This document shows positions 9,791 to 22,225 of a DNA stretch of 64,000 nt, piece after piece. The notes under the pieces are model-generated. The model was not told where the DNA came from, searched no databases, and saw only the letters and a list, made by a program, of their open reading frames with translations. The position numbers and the translations under genes are program-made. This DNA is from Camellia lanceoleosa (lineage: Eukaryota; Streptophyta; Magnoliopsida; Ericales; Theaceae). The first letter of the stretch is position 1, and each line of letters starts with the position of its first letter. The stretch covers positions 82,143,347 through 82,207,346 of the forward strand of contig CM045770.1 of the NCBI GenBank assembly GCA_025200525.1. The letters are read 5' to 3'.

Positions 9791-12700
9791 AAGTCTCCCT
9801 TAAAAATATATATTATTATTATTTATCTCTGTGTCTGCAAAGTAATTTTGATTTTTTTAATATTAATAAAAGAAATTATGATGTAATTATGTTAAATTTT
9901 AAAAATGATTGGTGTGATTTTTGTATTTTATTATTTTTTCAAAGTTGATATTCAATTTCTCCTTTACATGACAGCAAAGGCAAAGAAAGAAGAGTCCACA
10001 AGGTAAAATTTGGGCAGAAATCAAAGGCAAAGGTGTAGTACATTTCACATGATGTGGACTAGAAAGCAACACCATCATGAAGGGGAGGGACGCACCTCTG
10101 CACAAGAGGATGAAGTTATTGGGGAGATTTTCGCTCATTTTGAGAAGTGTGTTAAAAAAAAAATTTAATTAATTTTTTTTATAAAAAAAAGTCAAAAAAC
10201 ATCTTTTAATTATTTTCTTAAAATATCCTTTTAATCACCATTACTCACTAGTGTTTTGGAAAATGATTAAAAATTAATTTTTTATTTTTTTAAAAAATAT
10301 ATAAAAAAATATGAGAGATATTATGATTTAAAATAATTAAAAATTAAAATCTAACTTTTAACCAAAATACTTGAGACCACTAATTACTAATAATGTGATA
10401 GTGGGCCATAATATTATTGTATTTATTTATTTTTTTTTTTTTCACCTCCTTAATGATAATTTAATAGTATCAAATTAGTGATAAATAGCTTGTCAATTTG
10501 CCCCTAATTGGATAAGGATGATCAAGACTACTCATCTCATTACACATATATTTTATTCTGTTAATTTATTTTGTTTCTCTGTCTGCCTATGATTGGATCA
10601 CTTGGGCACTTTCTTCACCACATATATTTCTACACTGCTTTTGTATGCCTTTTCTCGAGACTTTTGGGGAATGGTAAATAAGAAAATGTTTGGTAGTTTA
10701 AAATTTTATATTTTAAATGGTTTAAATTATTTAATATGATATTGAATAACGTCGTTTTGAGTGATTTGAGTCATAAAATTTTGAACTACTTAGTATTGTT
10801 GTGGTAAATAATCTTTTACAAACACAAATATATAATCTATATTTTTGTTTAAATTATTAAGATTGTATTTGTATCTTTGATTTATGAAGGGAGAAGCTAA
10901 AAAAATATTCATTTGGTTATTTTATTTTTTTTTTTCATTTCCATTTTTCATATTTTTATAAATAAAAATAATAAATAATTTAAAAACACCCATCGTTTTA
11001 CCGTACTGTTTTCATTCTTAAGCGAACACAGTTTTTGAAAATTTTGAAAACAACTTGCCTTTCATTGTCATATCATTTTTATTCTTGTGCAAAAATATTT
11101 TTTGAAAATTCAAAATTTTGTGTTTTTTTTTAAAGAGTAACTTATTTTTAGAATTTTTTAGTTTTCTGAGTTTTTCAAAATAAAAACAAAAACAATCAAA
11201 CATATCTAAACTTCTACTTCATTTATTTTTTTCTTTACTTTTTTTTTTTCCTTGATTTTATCTCTATAAATTTAAGATTCAAATACAATCTAAGTACTCT
11301 AATAACCATGAAAGTTATCTTAGGACTAACAAGTGTAGAAGATCAGAAGTTAATGTCAAAATTAAGTATAGACTCAAGTGTAGAGGTCGTCTCTATTAGC
11401 TGATCAAGAATAATTAAAGGAGCATGGGCTAAAACTTAAGAGAAGTGGGTCAAAAGTGGGTTGGAACAGGGCTGACCCGCCAAGGGTTTGAACAAGTGCC
11501 ATGAAGAAAAATGTCTAAGTCAAGTTGTGGAGGCAACACTTCCAATAGTCAAGTTGTTGAGACACTTTATCTCAGCACCACCATTCCTAGTATTGCCGGT
11601 GTCACCATCTGAAGTTGCTGAGGGAAAGAGAAAATTGGAGCAACTAAATTGTAGAGGCAATACTTGCAATGACCAAGTTGTAGAGGTACTTTCTCTAGTA
11701 TTGTTAGCGCTGCCATTTGGACTTGCTGCAGGAAAACAGTCGCCAAAAAAACTACAACCATGGCAACTGACTTGCGAAAAAAACAACCTACCAAGGTGAC
11801 AACAACCTTTGGGAAAAGCTTCCCTTTTACAAATAGAGGCTAATGCTTAGCGCCGATAGCAAGTCCCAATGCATTACTAGCCTGGGGTTGATAGCAGGCT
11901 CGCAAAGTTTACTAGTTGGAGCTGATAGTAGGTCTAGAGACACTAATATACCGTGGCAACCCTACGAAGATAGGAGCAAGGTAACCCCAAGTATTAGGGA
12001 CTCCCTTTTTATTTACCCAAGTCATGGACCTGCCTTAGTTGCACATGTAGGGCCAAGAAAGCCCCATTGGGCTTGGTATTAAGGCACAACATGACTGATA
12101 GCAGGTTTGGCTGTGGCCTTTGCTCTGGGAAACTGGAGAGTTTGTGGTTATGTGGCTAAAGATGGAGGCGCCGCTGAGGTGAATGCGAACATAGCTGATA
12201 GTAGGTTATGAAATCTTGAAAATGCATGTCCTAGCTAAATAGAACTAAGAAGGCAAGTGCAACAACAAGGTTTACCGCTGTAAGTACACTTACTAAGGTT
12301 CAAGTTAAGAAGGTAAGTGTAGCAGCGAACACTACTGCTGCAAGTGCACTTGCTGAGGATCGAAAGGTAGTTGAAACACCAAACATTACCACTGCAAGTG
12401 CACTTGCAGCGGCTCAAAAGATAGTTACAGTGGTACTTTTGCCAAACAGATATGACATAGTACATGCAAAGGGATACGTGATACCTTTAACCTGGTGGTT
12501 TAAGGCAAAATATTCCATATAATTCTTAGGGACACATGTCCTCATTTTATTTGGCCACTTGGTATCCTTTTGGTGCTAAAGAAAAGTCTATAAATATGAC
12601 TCATTTCCAAAGGCCCAAAGGAGGATTTTTGGATGTTGCCCATTTGTGCATTGCCATTCTATTCTTCTTGAATCACTTGCTCCACCCTCACCCAACTACT

Positions 12701-12898
12701 CATTCTCCACCTTTCTTAGATTTTGTTTGACTCATTTCTCCAGCCATTCCAACTTTATTGGACCATCAACATAGTTTTACCTCTCTAATCACTCTCTTAA
12801 TCACTGTTCACCTCGAACTCCCTTACAACAAGTCAATACATTTATCTATCCTCCTATGAATCACACAAATCAGAATGCTTTTGAAACCTTATCATTTT
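9791..12898. other. Long stretch without recognised genes
   Basis: The sequence is AT-rich to about 11330 and then more balanced to about 12470. Frames at 11488-11799 (plus, 103 residues) and 9899-10138 (minus, 79 residues) have no family signature. In 11840-12220 the short motif CTGATAGYAGGT recurs several times, and between 12270 and 12420 GTGCACTTGC recurs. This suggests a degraded repeat-rich element rather than a gene. I could not classify it. Confidence 0.35.
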
Positions 12899-13969
12899 TG
12901 TTAGAAAAATAATAATTTTTTTGGTGACTTTAATGCAATATTAAAGTGGGTGTCAATCCTCAATTGAGATGGATTAAAGTGGGTTTAAATTCTTTATAAT
13001 GAAATCTTTACTCTACAAAAAGAATGACCAAAAGCCATTAAGATTTGAATGAGAAATTAATTCATTAAGTTGGTCTCATGAAAGAGGTATTGGGAAAGAT
13101 GTAAAACCTTCTATCCCACATTAATTGTAGAGGAGAGCATTGATGGGTATTTAAATCCCATTTTTTTGCCTAAGGGTGTGAGCCCTTTGGTGCATCTAAA
13201 TTTTTTTAAGAAATGGAATTATGGATACTTCAAGGATAAACTTGGGCCAAAACTATGGTCCAAGTTGGTTATGGAAAAATTGCCACGTGCGCTCCACTCG
13301 CCCGGACTGAACCGGGTCCGTGATTAGTGGATCTTGGGCTTGAGGCTTGCTGGATTGGATTGAGTGTGGGGGTTGGGCTTGACCCACCCATCTTAATATT
13401 TTTAGGCCAAGCTAGATTTGTGGGCTACAGAATTATACGCATTACACAGGTGTATAAAATGTGTGTAACTCCTCTATAATGATGATGAATTATTCTAGCA
13501 GTTTTGCAGGTTTAGTACAGAATTTATTTGTGATGGGCCTTGATGGCAGGATTCTTTTCCTCTCTTCCTCCATATGTATAAAAGGAGGCCCTTTCCTTCT
13601 TTGTCATTACCCGAAATATTTGCTCTTCTTGGTTTTCAAAAGTTTTCCTTTAATTTTATTTTTCCTAGTGAGAGAGTGCTGTCATAGTTCTGTTTGCCGA
13701 AACTACTCAATCGGTGCATTACTGTAGTTGGTCCAATCGTCGTAACCTAGAAGACAGACATCGAAGAACCTCCAGCACCCAACCAGTGAGGCGACAAATC
13801 TGTTTGAAAGATACTGACACTGTCTAGTGCAGGTTTCGGCTTGCTTTCTTTTTTGCCATTTTATTTTATTGTGTACTTCTGTTCAACTTGTAATTTGCAA
13901 CATGGTTCTTGTTCTGAATTGTTAATTATGAATCTATTTATTTTAGTTAATCACACAATTTATATAACA
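12899..13969 (+). mobile_element. Copia-type LTR, copy A (no internal region attached)
   Basis: It begins TGTTAGAAAAATAATAAT and ends CACAATTTATATAACA, matching the LTR copies at 30591-31627 and 38973-39559 along its length. A TATA box (TATAAAAGGAGGCCC) starts at 13577. No element body follows. The flanks (ATTTT before, ACCCC after) do not form a target duplication, so it is either a solo LTR with decayed flanks or the remnant of a deleted element. Confidence 0.8.
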
Positions 13970-14150
13970 ACCCCCCCCAAAAAAAAAAAAAAAAAACTCA
14001 TATTTCCAACCAATCTTCCTCATTCATCAAATTACTAAAAAAAAAAAAATTAAATACAACCCCCCCCCCTCCAAAAAAAAAAAAAAATACTCATATTTTT
14101 AACTGTTAATACATTTTAAATCCAACCAATCTTCCTCATTCACCAAATTA
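13970..14150. repeat. Duplicated C-run plus A-run segment
   Basis: A segment beginning with a run of C followed by a run of A (13970-13997) and then CCAACCAATCTTCCTCATTC is repeated from about 14058. The second copy again starts with a C run and a long A run and carries the same tail. The copies differ by a roughly 25-bp insertion. The cause is unclear; replication slippage at homopolymers is likely. Confidence 0.65.
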
Positions 14151-14629
14151 CCAAAACAAAAAAATTTAAATGCAAAACTGTAAATGCATCCACGGCTACA
14201 AGGATGCCAACACATTGTTCAATTATTGGTGAAACAGAGCACCAAACCCTAAAGTCCTCTGTTTTACCATTAAAAGAAATAATAATAATAAAAAATAAAA
14301 TAAATCTCAGTAGGAAAGCAAGGAATTGAAGTTTCAGGTGTACTGTTGTAATTATTCCCTGAAACAAGACGACGAAGAAGAAAAAAAACAAGAATTGCAT
14401 ATGAACTGTTGTAATTATTCCCTGAAACTACAAGAAGAATTGCAGGTGAATTTTCACACCTACCAAACAGATTTGTAGGTGTGGGAATACATGAGGGTTT
14501 GGGCTAATTCTAATGGGCCATAGTTTAATCAATTAGTACTGAAAGTGGGCCATGGGTTGGCCCGAGCTCGACTTGACCTCTTTACAGGAGTGGTACCATG
14601 TTTTTTTTGGGTGGGTAAATGTGGTACTA
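14151..14629. other. Non-coding stretch with a short duplication
   Basis: The motif ACTGTTGTAATTATTCCCTG occurs twice about 62 bp apart (about 14341 and 14404), each followed by an AGAAGAATTGCA-like tail. No gene is recognisable. Confidence 0.4.
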
Positions 14630-14878
14630 TAGTCCTGTTTGGTGCAACTTAAAAGTTATTTATTTCAGCTTTCAGTTTAATTTAAGTTATTTTGATGTGT
14701 TTCATTTAACTTATAGCTTATAGCTTTTTGGAAGTCAGAAATCAGCTTATTCTTTGAGTGGGGCAGGAAATGCTTAATTTATAAGTCAGAGATCAGCTTA
14801 TATTCATAGTTATAAGCTATAAGCTGTATAGGTATAAGCTATAAGTACTTTCCCATAACTCTACCAAACAGGGCCCAT
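14630..14878. mobile_element. MITE, hAT-like appearance
   Basis: The left end AGTCCTGTTTGGT and the complement of the right end, GGCCCTGTTTGGT, are inverted repeats. The interior is rich in AGCTTATAAGCT-type palindromes, common in plant hAT-derived MITEs. No clear 8-bp duplication was found, so the class is tentative. Confidence 0.5.
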
Positions 14879-15307
14879 GTTGATTCCAATTAAGCCATGC
14901 ACCTACCTACCTACCCAATGACAAAAAAAAAAAATAAATAAATAAATAAATAAATTATAAATACATCCCATAAGATTTGATTAAAATACGAATTACCCCT
15001 GTGGTTTTAAAAATTACATTTCACCCTTGAAGTTTTTAATTTTATAATAAATCACTCATTTTATTAATAAATTATTAAGTCAATTAACAGTTTTTAATGA
15101 TATTAAAAATATATTTAAATTAATAATTTGGATAATTGTATTATTATATAGGAAAATAATTATGAATTTTATTTTTTTTAGTTAATTATTTTTAATAAAA
15201 AAAATCTAAAAAGAGAATATTTGTAATTTTTCAAACCACATGGGCCAATCTTTACTTTAAACAAATCTCATGAGGTGTATTTATAATTTACCCAAAAAAC
15301 AAAAATA
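14879..15307. other. AT-rich intergenic DNA
   Basis: It contains an ATAAATA microsatellite (14933-14955) and nothing coding that I can support. Confidence 0.35.
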
Positions 15308-15936
15308 AACCAAATCAAACCACACCTTAACTCCCATCAAATAGGATCGGTTACATGAATTCTTCTTCTACACCCGACTCTATCAAAGGCCATTTAGTTA
15401 GTTAAATTAAGGAGATTCATAATCTCCATTTACTACACTAGCCTACGTCAATTTAGATCTGTCCCTTCCCTTAATACTTCCATCTACTATCACTGTATCA
15501 CATCTTCACTATTGCTTTAGTTGGTCTCCGTTGTATATGACAAAATCATTTTAATTTATTCTTTCTTAGCTTATTTTCTATTGATGCTACTCCTACCCAT
15601 TCACGAATATACTCATTCTTAACCTTGTCTTTTCCAGTTTTGGCACAAATCTACCTTAGCATCCTCATCTAAGTAACACTAATCTTATGTACATATTGTT
15701 TCTTAATTGCTCAACATTCTATCACATATAACATCGCTAGTCTAATAGTCGTTCTATAAAATTTTTCTTTTAGTCTAATGGGTACTCATTTATTGCACAA
15801 TATCCCAGACACACTCCTCTACTTAAGTCACCCCTGTCTTAATTCTATAGATCATATCTGCTCCAATCTCCCCAATCGTTATGATAATTAGTCTTACATA
15901 ATGAAAACATCCATTCTGAAGTAGTTCTTGATTTAT
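15308..15936 (-). mobile_element. 5'-truncated RTE-like LINE, 3' end only
   Basis: Read on the minus strand, this is a diverged copy of the 3' end of the LINE at 21465-24305. It matches motif by motif: GAGTACCCATTAGACTAAAA, GAGGATGCTAAGG, CTCCTTAATTT, AATTCATG, and the shared terminus TTTGATGGGA...TTAAGG...TGGTTTG. The copy covers the reverse transcriptase C-terminus and 3' tail and has many stops. It joins the MITE end at 15938 directly, so the rest was lost or truncated at integration. Confidence 0.8.
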
Positions 15937-15937
15937 A

Positions 15938-16482
15938 GGCCTCGTTTGGCAACTACATGTTTTCGCCAAGGCAGTGGCTTCCCTCTAGTTTGAGGGACTG
16001 AAGGGTGCTGTTGAGCCCATAGAGGCCCACCATGAGTCTCGTTTCGATAATCTGAACCGTTCAATGTGTAAAATTCATCGAGTACTATATGTTTACAAAA
16101 AATTACGTTGATCGGATATCGATAGCTATCTCATCAGACCAGTTTTCTATCAACCAATTTTTTTTCACCGTCTATTTTTTTTTTTTTTTTTTTAATACAA
16201 AATTGATCTGATCACGTAACTATTGATATCCGACCAACGTGATTTTTTACTAGCATATAATATTCGATGAGTTCTACATATTGAACGGTTCGAATTATCG
16301 AAACGAGACCCATGATGGGACCCGCGCCATCTAATCTAATCTGAAACTAAAGAGAAGTCAGGCCCTTCAGCCAAAAAGTCAAAAAGTTACTATAAGTTAT
16401 CACATCATTCGCTTTACTTTTCTATATATCTTTTCATAAAAAGTTAAAAAATTACTAAAATAACTTATTCCGAAACGAAGCT
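15938..16482. mobile_element. MITE with GGCCTCGTTTGG end, carrying a nested foldback element
   Basis: The left end GGCCTCGTTTGGC and the complement of the right end, GCTTCGTTTCGG, are weak inverted repeats. Motifs CTGAAGGG on the left and CCCTTCAGCC on the right also pair. The centre is the foldback element 15990-16340. It is non-coding. Confidence 0.5.
15990..16340. mobile_element. Foldback element Y, copy 1
   Basis: The left arm (ATGAGTCTCGTTTCGATAAT, GAACCGTTCAATGTGTA, GATCGGATATCGATAG) pairs with the right arm (complement ATGGGTCTCGTTTCGATAAT, GAACCGTTCAATATGTA, GGTCGGATATCAATAG) over about 130 bp, around a poly-T centre. A related but more diverged copy lies at 30205-30540. Confidence 0.7.
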
Positions 16483-16785
16483 TTAATCTAAAAAAAATAA
16501 AATAAATAATGTACCCAATAGTCGGAGAGGATTAAAACCAACTGCGCAACAAGTTTCATTTGCTGATAGGCCACACAAATACGTGAGCATAAATGTACAC
16601 ACTAGAAGGTGAAAACGCGTGCGATGCGGGGTGATTCCACACATCATATTATCATAGTCCATACATTTTTTTTTTTTGGTTCAAATATTAATTTTTGAAT
16701 AAAAGTACATAATTCAAAAATCTACTTCTGAACCATAACAAAGCACCACAAGGGGGAGGTTGGTTCTTACTCTAATGAAAAATTA
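16483..16785. other. 3' flank of the L18-like gene, with an oligo(T) tract
   Basis: A run of twelve T at 16666-16677 reads as oligo(A) on the minus strand, a little over 100 bases after the stop codon of the L18-like frame. It may be a poly(A) remnant of a retrocopy or just an A-rich 3' end. Nothing else is seen. Confidence 0.35.
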
Positions 16786-17172
16786 TCAGTAACATGGCGG
16801 TGAGGTACCATTGTGATCATCATCATCAAGACTGAGTTTGACTCCATTGTTCTTAAGAGCATTTACGATGGCCCAGACCTTAGTACGGTTCTTGAAACCT
16901 TTCTTCTCGATTTCTTTGTTGATATTGACATGAATTCCTCTCTCTTGTCCCCACTCGAGACCCTCCACCTTGAGTCGCATTGCCAACACTTCTCCCACAA
17001 CCGCTGCTGCCTTGGCATTGCAAGACCGACCACACTCGAGTGTGTTCTTGAGGGAATGTTCCACTGTTGACGCTGTTGCAACGATCCGTCCATTGTTTCT
17101 GTCTACTACGTTTGCTGTGATGTACTTCAACGATATGAACAACCTTAGCACATACCTCTTCAGTACCGTCAT
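16786..17172 (-). CDS. uL18-type (bacterial L18p/L5e family) ribosomal protein-like protein
   Basis: The frame is intact, 128 codons, starts ATG and ends TGA. The translation has the L18p layout: an N-terminal beta region (RLFISLKYITANVVDRNNG, then ATASTVE), a helix with AKAAAVVGEVLAMRLK, and a C-terminal KNRTKVWAIVNALKNNGVKL that matches the family's closing helix. The length fits an organellar-type or L18-like protein. uL18 proteins bind 5S rRNA in the large subunit. Several plant nuclear genes encode organelle-targeted or divergent members, and no transit peptide is evident here, so the compartment is unknown. The acidic tail SLDDDDHNG is short. The minus strand has a possible splice acceptor (GCGAGACAG) about 15-25 bases before the ATG, so a 5' UTR intron is possible. 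An oligo(A) tract downstream leaves a retrocopy open. It is the only plausible host gene in the window. Confidence 0.75.
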   Translation of the reverse strand: MTVLKRYVLRLFISLKYITANVVDRNNGRIVATASTVEHSLKNTLECGRSCNAKAAAVVGEVLAMRLKVEGLEWGQERGIHVNINKEIEKKGFKNRTKVWAIVNALKNNGVKLSLDDDDHNGTSPPCY

Positions 17173-18003
17173 CTTATAGAACTTGAAGGATCTGTCTCGC
17201 AGTGAAAATTAATCAGAATTGCATATGCTATTGCAACTTTTAAGTACAGTGCATAGGGTCCCAACCCCATCCATTGTTAAGCGCCTAATGGCAAAGTTTA
17301 CAGTAGATTCTCATCCTGCAATTTTAATCAAAAGTTGTAAAACTTAAATTCATCCTTTACAGATTAATAGCCGCGAACAGTTTTACATCTTAATTACTTT
17401 GACACATCTGAAATTTATATAACACTGTAATTATCACAGAAGTCCCTTTTCCTGGAGAGATCACATAACAAAATGAAAGAATAGAATATTTGAATTTCAT
17501 TTCAGAAATGCCCTGCACTAGACCAAATTAACCAGAAACAATTATTTCATGAATGATGAATCAGGACATAAATCTAGTCATGTACGAGGCAAAAAGGGTA
17601 CTTCCGGTTCGTTTGAGCCTAATAACAAGGTGAAGCTTCTGGTGAAAACACTACTCAATGATAGGTTTATTCCCTCCTTGTCTTATATTTTTTGTCCAAG
17701 GGGTGCATTGGAAGTATTGCCAGCAGTGTTGAATTATTGGCTGCAAACATACTTAAAGGCATGCCAACATGTGAACACATTAAATTCTAGCAACAAACCT
17801 CGAATGCAAATGAGTAACTATTTTACTCGAGCATTACCAAGATAGCTGTTCAAGATAATACTTCACTTCTAGGTACAATATCTAGTCCAAGCTTTTGGCT
17901 TGTGTGTCACTTCTTTGAAGCTTGTGGACCCTTGGGGTTGTGTAATGAGCATTATCGTAATATCTATATTTTTGGGTATAAAACTAACCACTTACCAACC
18001 ACA

Positions 18004-18034
<31 letters not shown>

Positions 18035-19152
18035 CAAACCAAGCACACCACATGTTGTGCATTGCCATTTAGATACCAAGTTTGAACAATTGTGTGTGCT
18101 AAAATAAAAGAAAATAAACAAAAGCATCAATATGTACTATTTCAAACCCAGGAACAAGTTTGCTCAATGACCCTTTTTTTTATTACTTTTACACTCAACA
18201 ATCTCTCCTGATGCAAGATGGAGTTAGGAAACTTACCTATGGCTGCTTAAAATTGGAATTATGATGAGTTATGGGTTCTGGGAAGCTTCTATGGTTGGGG
18301 TTTTAAAAGAGAAAAGAAAGTTTATATAGTATAGAGAAGAATAGGTGTGAAATTTGGTTTGATTTTCCAAATGTGGCAGCTCGTTGAGTTTTCAAAAGTT
18401 CAAGGGTATAACAGTTTAGGTTCCTTAACATTATCAGGCCCTGTCTTCTCAGTATCAACTTGTTGGTTGATATGAGACAATGAAAGAGTAGAATTAAAAG
18501 ATTCTAATTCTTGAGTTGTATCTGTTGTAGAATTCTTACATAGTAAAGCAACAATAACTTCACTCTCTTGAATAGAAGAATGACATAGGTATTTATAGGC
18601 TACTATAGTTCTATTCTATGCTTACATGGATTTTGACTAAAAATACAAAATTAGTAGACTTTTACTAATTAGAACTTCAAGAACTTTAAGAAATTAGCAA
18701 AGAATGTAAGTGACAAATGTAACACTAATAAGAACTTTCCAAATGGACTCAGCTTTAAAGCTTTTCTATTATGTTCATCCAACATGAACCAATTAACTTT
18801 AAAAGTGAGACACAACCATTCAATTTTTATTTAAAAACTCTAAAAGGGAGGAAATAACTGGATTGCAGCCTCACTGACTGAACAGGTCCAAAAAAACCTG
18901 GAAGCATGGCAGAGGGAAGGTTGCCACCTTACAAATATGACAGCCACCAAGCTAAAAACTAATAGAATTTTCCTTGTCTCAAGCATCTCATCAGTTGTTC
19001 ACACTTCATAGAGTGGGCGTCCAAGTGAGGCCTTGGCTTTACAAGGGTCTTTAATGTAACAATCAAGCCAGATGGAAGACTTCAATGGCATTAAAAGATT
19101 TTTGGACCAAAGACAAATGAGGATTTAGAAGAGAAACAATGTAACAAGATTA
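17173..19152. other. Non-coding region upstream of the L18-like gene
   Basis: A plus-strand frame at 17549-17845 (98 residues) has no recognised family. An AAAAC microsatellite lies at about 18003-18038. A 26-bp segment at 18429-18454 (CATTATCAGGCC, then TGTCTTCTCAGTA) recurs at 27981-28006 with one mismatch. Promoter or leader exons of the L18-like gene could be here, but none can be shown. Confidence 0.35.
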
Positions 19153-19160
19153 TAAGGTAC

Positions 19161-19512
19161 CTATGTTACACGGACTCTTCAAAATAAATCAAATACTTGT
19201 GTCGGACACCCCACACTCGGACAAGGGTATGAGATATGTGTCGGATACTTTTCAATGGATACTTCTCAATGGATACTTCATATATAATTGTATATAATAC
19301 TATTATTATATAAACATATTGTTGTATAATTGCTATAAATGCCTTTTTGACACTATAAAGTTACATATAACATCATTTTATCTCACATACTTGATTAAAA
19401 ATATAAAAATATGACATATTTTTTGCCGAGTCCACGTACCCTTAAATTTATGGTTTGATGAGTCCAACCTCTACCCACATTCGAAACCCGTACGCGAGTC
19501 CATGTAACAGAG
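19161..19512. mobile_element. hAT-type MITE with 8-bp target duplication
   Basis: The element is flanked by TAAGGTAC at 19153-19160 and 19513-19520, a perfect 8-bp direct repeat as produced by hAT transposases. The ends CTATGTTACACGGACTC and (complement of the right end) CTCTGTTACATGGACTC are inverted repeats with two mismatches in 17. It has no coding capacity. Confidence 0.85.
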
Positions 19513-19520
19513 TAAGGTAC

Positions 19521-20641
19521 CAATAATGTTGTCAGGCAAGGCTTTCAAGTTATATAGATCCTGATTCCTGTGTTAATAGAAGGAAATAAAATCTTCAAAT
19601 GTTCAAAGTCACTTGAGTTTTCGATATGTTGAGGACCTGAGTACTCAATCAAAATAGATAAATAGATTATCTATATAACAAAAGAGAAAAGAGCCGTACT
19701 AAACTATAGTCACAAGACATCTAGCCACAAAACTTCACTTCATACTAAAAAAGGATACGTAAAATGTGGATGCCTCTTCAAGATTTCAGTAAGGTGCACA
19801 AATCAGGACAAGCCAACCAGGATGAAGCGAACAATGTATGATGTGATTCGTGGTCTAACTTGCATTGTAGTTTATTGCAAATCTTTCACTTATTGATACT
19901 GAAAACAATATAAAGAGGAGAAAGGGAGGATGAAACCAACACCTATAAACCTTTCACTTGGAGACCTCGAAACCATGTGATCTAAGTGTGCTTCGTGATG
20001 CATGCCTTGACTAAAACAATGGATCCCGTGATCTACAGTGTGCATATAAAACACAATAATGTTGTTGCTAATTTAAGAGGAGACACTCTTTGATGTACAC
20101 TAGCCTCCTGCCTATTGCAGTACACAGCACATTCATAATGGTCATGACTCGAACAACACCACATAATAACATCACAGATCTCAGTAAACAAAAAAAAGAT
20201 GACTATGCCCATGATAAAATGATTAGAACAGTGACAACATGAATGGACAGTAATGTAAATGTGTAGCAGATGAGCACTATAAAACAAGCAAGTTTTTCTA
20301 CAACTATAGCTGACAGACAATAAACATATGATATGACAAAGATGCAAGGACAGTCATTGAGATCAGTGATTGTTTAATACTAGTACTAAATGTTATGAAC
20401 TTGTGTATTATGATAATGATCTTACTGCAACATTTGTCTTGACCAAAAAATTATCATAAAGATATTTTCAGTATTTCTAGGTGTTGGGTTGCTCATAAGA
20501 TGGTTTCTTAAGAGACTTAGAGAAAGTGAATAATAACAAGAGCTGGGCATGAATGACAAAATTATTCATTTTTTCTGTTAAATTTTTGTAACCACAACAA
20601 AACCAAAAAAACACAGGAGAAAAAAAAAAAAAAAAACCTTA
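19521..20641. other. Non-coding stretch
   Basis: No gene family is recognisable on either strand. A minus frame at 20033-20347 (104 residues) is cysteine-rich by chance and has no known motif. A poly(A) run lies at about 20620-20637, next to the MITE that follows. Confidence 0.35.
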
Positions 20642-20937
20642 TGGCTTTGTTTGGTTTGTTTTTCAGAAAAAATTTTGGAAAAAATTCTCTACAAACAAAT
20701 TTTCAAAAGTAATCAAACCAAACAAATTTTTTCAAAAAAAATCTCAAAATTTTGTTTGGTTACCTACTTTTCAAAATCACTCTCTCTCATACACATTAAA
20801 TCAATCACTTTTTTTAAAACTCTCTCCCCAAAACAATTTTCCGAAACCATTTCTGAAAAAAGACAAACCAAACAAGTTTTCGTACTTTTTATCTCAAAAA
20901 CTACTCTACAAACACAAACCAAACACACTCTACATGT
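20642..20937. mobile_element. Probable MITE with TTTGTTTGGTTTG ends
   Basis: The left end TTTGTTTGGTTTGTTTT and the complement of the right end, GTGTTTGGTTTGTGTTT, are inverted repeats. Several internal copies of CAAACCAAACA occur. No convincing target duplication was found. The 154-residue frame that crosses it is a by-product of its low complexity. Confidence 0.45.
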
Positions 20938-21464
20938 TTATATACTTTACACCCAGACAGATGCAAATACACACACCACGCCTTTATATGAATGTAAACC
21001 TGCAGACCTTGTTTACAAGGTATTGTCCAATTGTCAATATACATGCATTCTATATATATTCACATATATCTGCTTTTTTGTGTATGTTTCTATAACTACA
21101 TGCATACGGGCATGAATATTGGCCATTTGTGTAAGTATACACAGCTACATCTGCCAGTCTATCCATATTGCCCATGAATGCCCCAAAACATAAGTTCATG
21201 ATATCGTGTGATTATAAACTAGGCTCCCTTTGTAGGATATACACATGCAAATATTCTTGTGTGCATGTAGTATCTTCTTGTTACTGGTACATTATTTTGA
21301 AAGTTTCAATCAAACACACAAAAAGGAGGAGGAAAAACAGTTGTCTTCATATAAAACGTTTACATGGAAATATTTGACAGTGAATAACACGTTACACAAA
21401 ATATGCCACTATAAATAAGCCTTGTAATCCCATTTTTCACTTTCAAATAGTTGCCAAGAGTCTT
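20938..21464. other. Non-coding flank of the LINE
   Basis: The sequence is AT-rich with short TATA and ACACAC tracts. Nothing coding can be supported. Confidence 0.35.
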
Positions 21465-22008
21465 GTAGAAAATGTAGTTGCGGACATTAGAAAAGGTGAT
21501 AGGATTATGTTAGTTAAACTAGTTATTAGAGAAAATATAGTGAACGTTATTAGTGCAAATACCCGTAGGACAGAACCCAGTTATAAGGGGTGATTTGAAT
21601 GGCCATTTAGGAGTAGATAAACTAAGGTATGAGAGGGTGCATAGTGGGTATGATTTTGGTGATATAAATGAGACTGGAGAGAATATTTTAAATTTTGCAT
21701 TGGCTTTTGACCTAGTGGTAGCCAATACCATGTATAAGAAAAGAGAAGAGCATTTGATAAACTTCAAGAATGGATCAATTAGGAGCCAAATAGATTACTT
21801 TCTAGTAAGCAAAGGTGACCGTCTAAAATGGAGCGACTGTAAGGTGATTCCTAGAGAGAGCTTGATGTCTCAACATAGGATTTTGGTACTAGATTTATGC
21901 TTTAAAGGGCAATACCAAACTCGAAAAGATAGTGGGCGTTGTAGAACTAGATGGTGGGACCTAAAAGGGGATAACCTAGACATATTTAAGAATAGAATGG
22001 ATAAATAA
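21465..22008 (+). pseudogene. LINE endonuclease (EEP family), C-terminal part
   Basis: An AP-endonuclease-like domain nicks target DNA for target-primed reverse transcription. Visible motifs are GDLNGHLG (the conserved GDxN of the family), a later SQIDYFLVSK (the SxIDY motif), and SQHRILVLD (the terminal SDH-like motif, with SQH). A downstream in-frame open stretch is 151 codons, about half of a full domain; upstream similarity back to 21465 is in broken frame. Confidence 0.8.
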
Positions 22009-22225
22009 GGTACTTAGGACTTGAAAGGTGATGCTAACACAATGTAGAACTCGATGGCCAAGGAGAATCTCAAGGGAAGTATTTGGAGAGTCGAAAGGAA
22101 AGGAACCCAACTTTAGAAAAACTTAGTGATGGAGGGAGGAGGTCTAAGTGGTAATAAAGACGAAAAAAGAGAGCTTTAAAAAGTGGTAGAATAATAGAAC
22201 TGAGGAAAACTTTAAGTGCTAGAGA

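Noticed and set aside
11488..11799. Overlapping frames on both strands near 11.5-11.8 kb
   Set aside because: Both strands are open over the same bases and none shows a family or splice context; listed only as unclassified sequence.
12899..13969. 5' LTR of the Copia element at 34-38 kb
   Set aside because: Copy A is more than 20 kb away with unrelated elements between; copies B and C are the better pair.
20651..21115. Plus-strand frame of 154 residues
   Set aside because: It starts in a low-complexity MITE and runs into AT-rich DNA; no motif.
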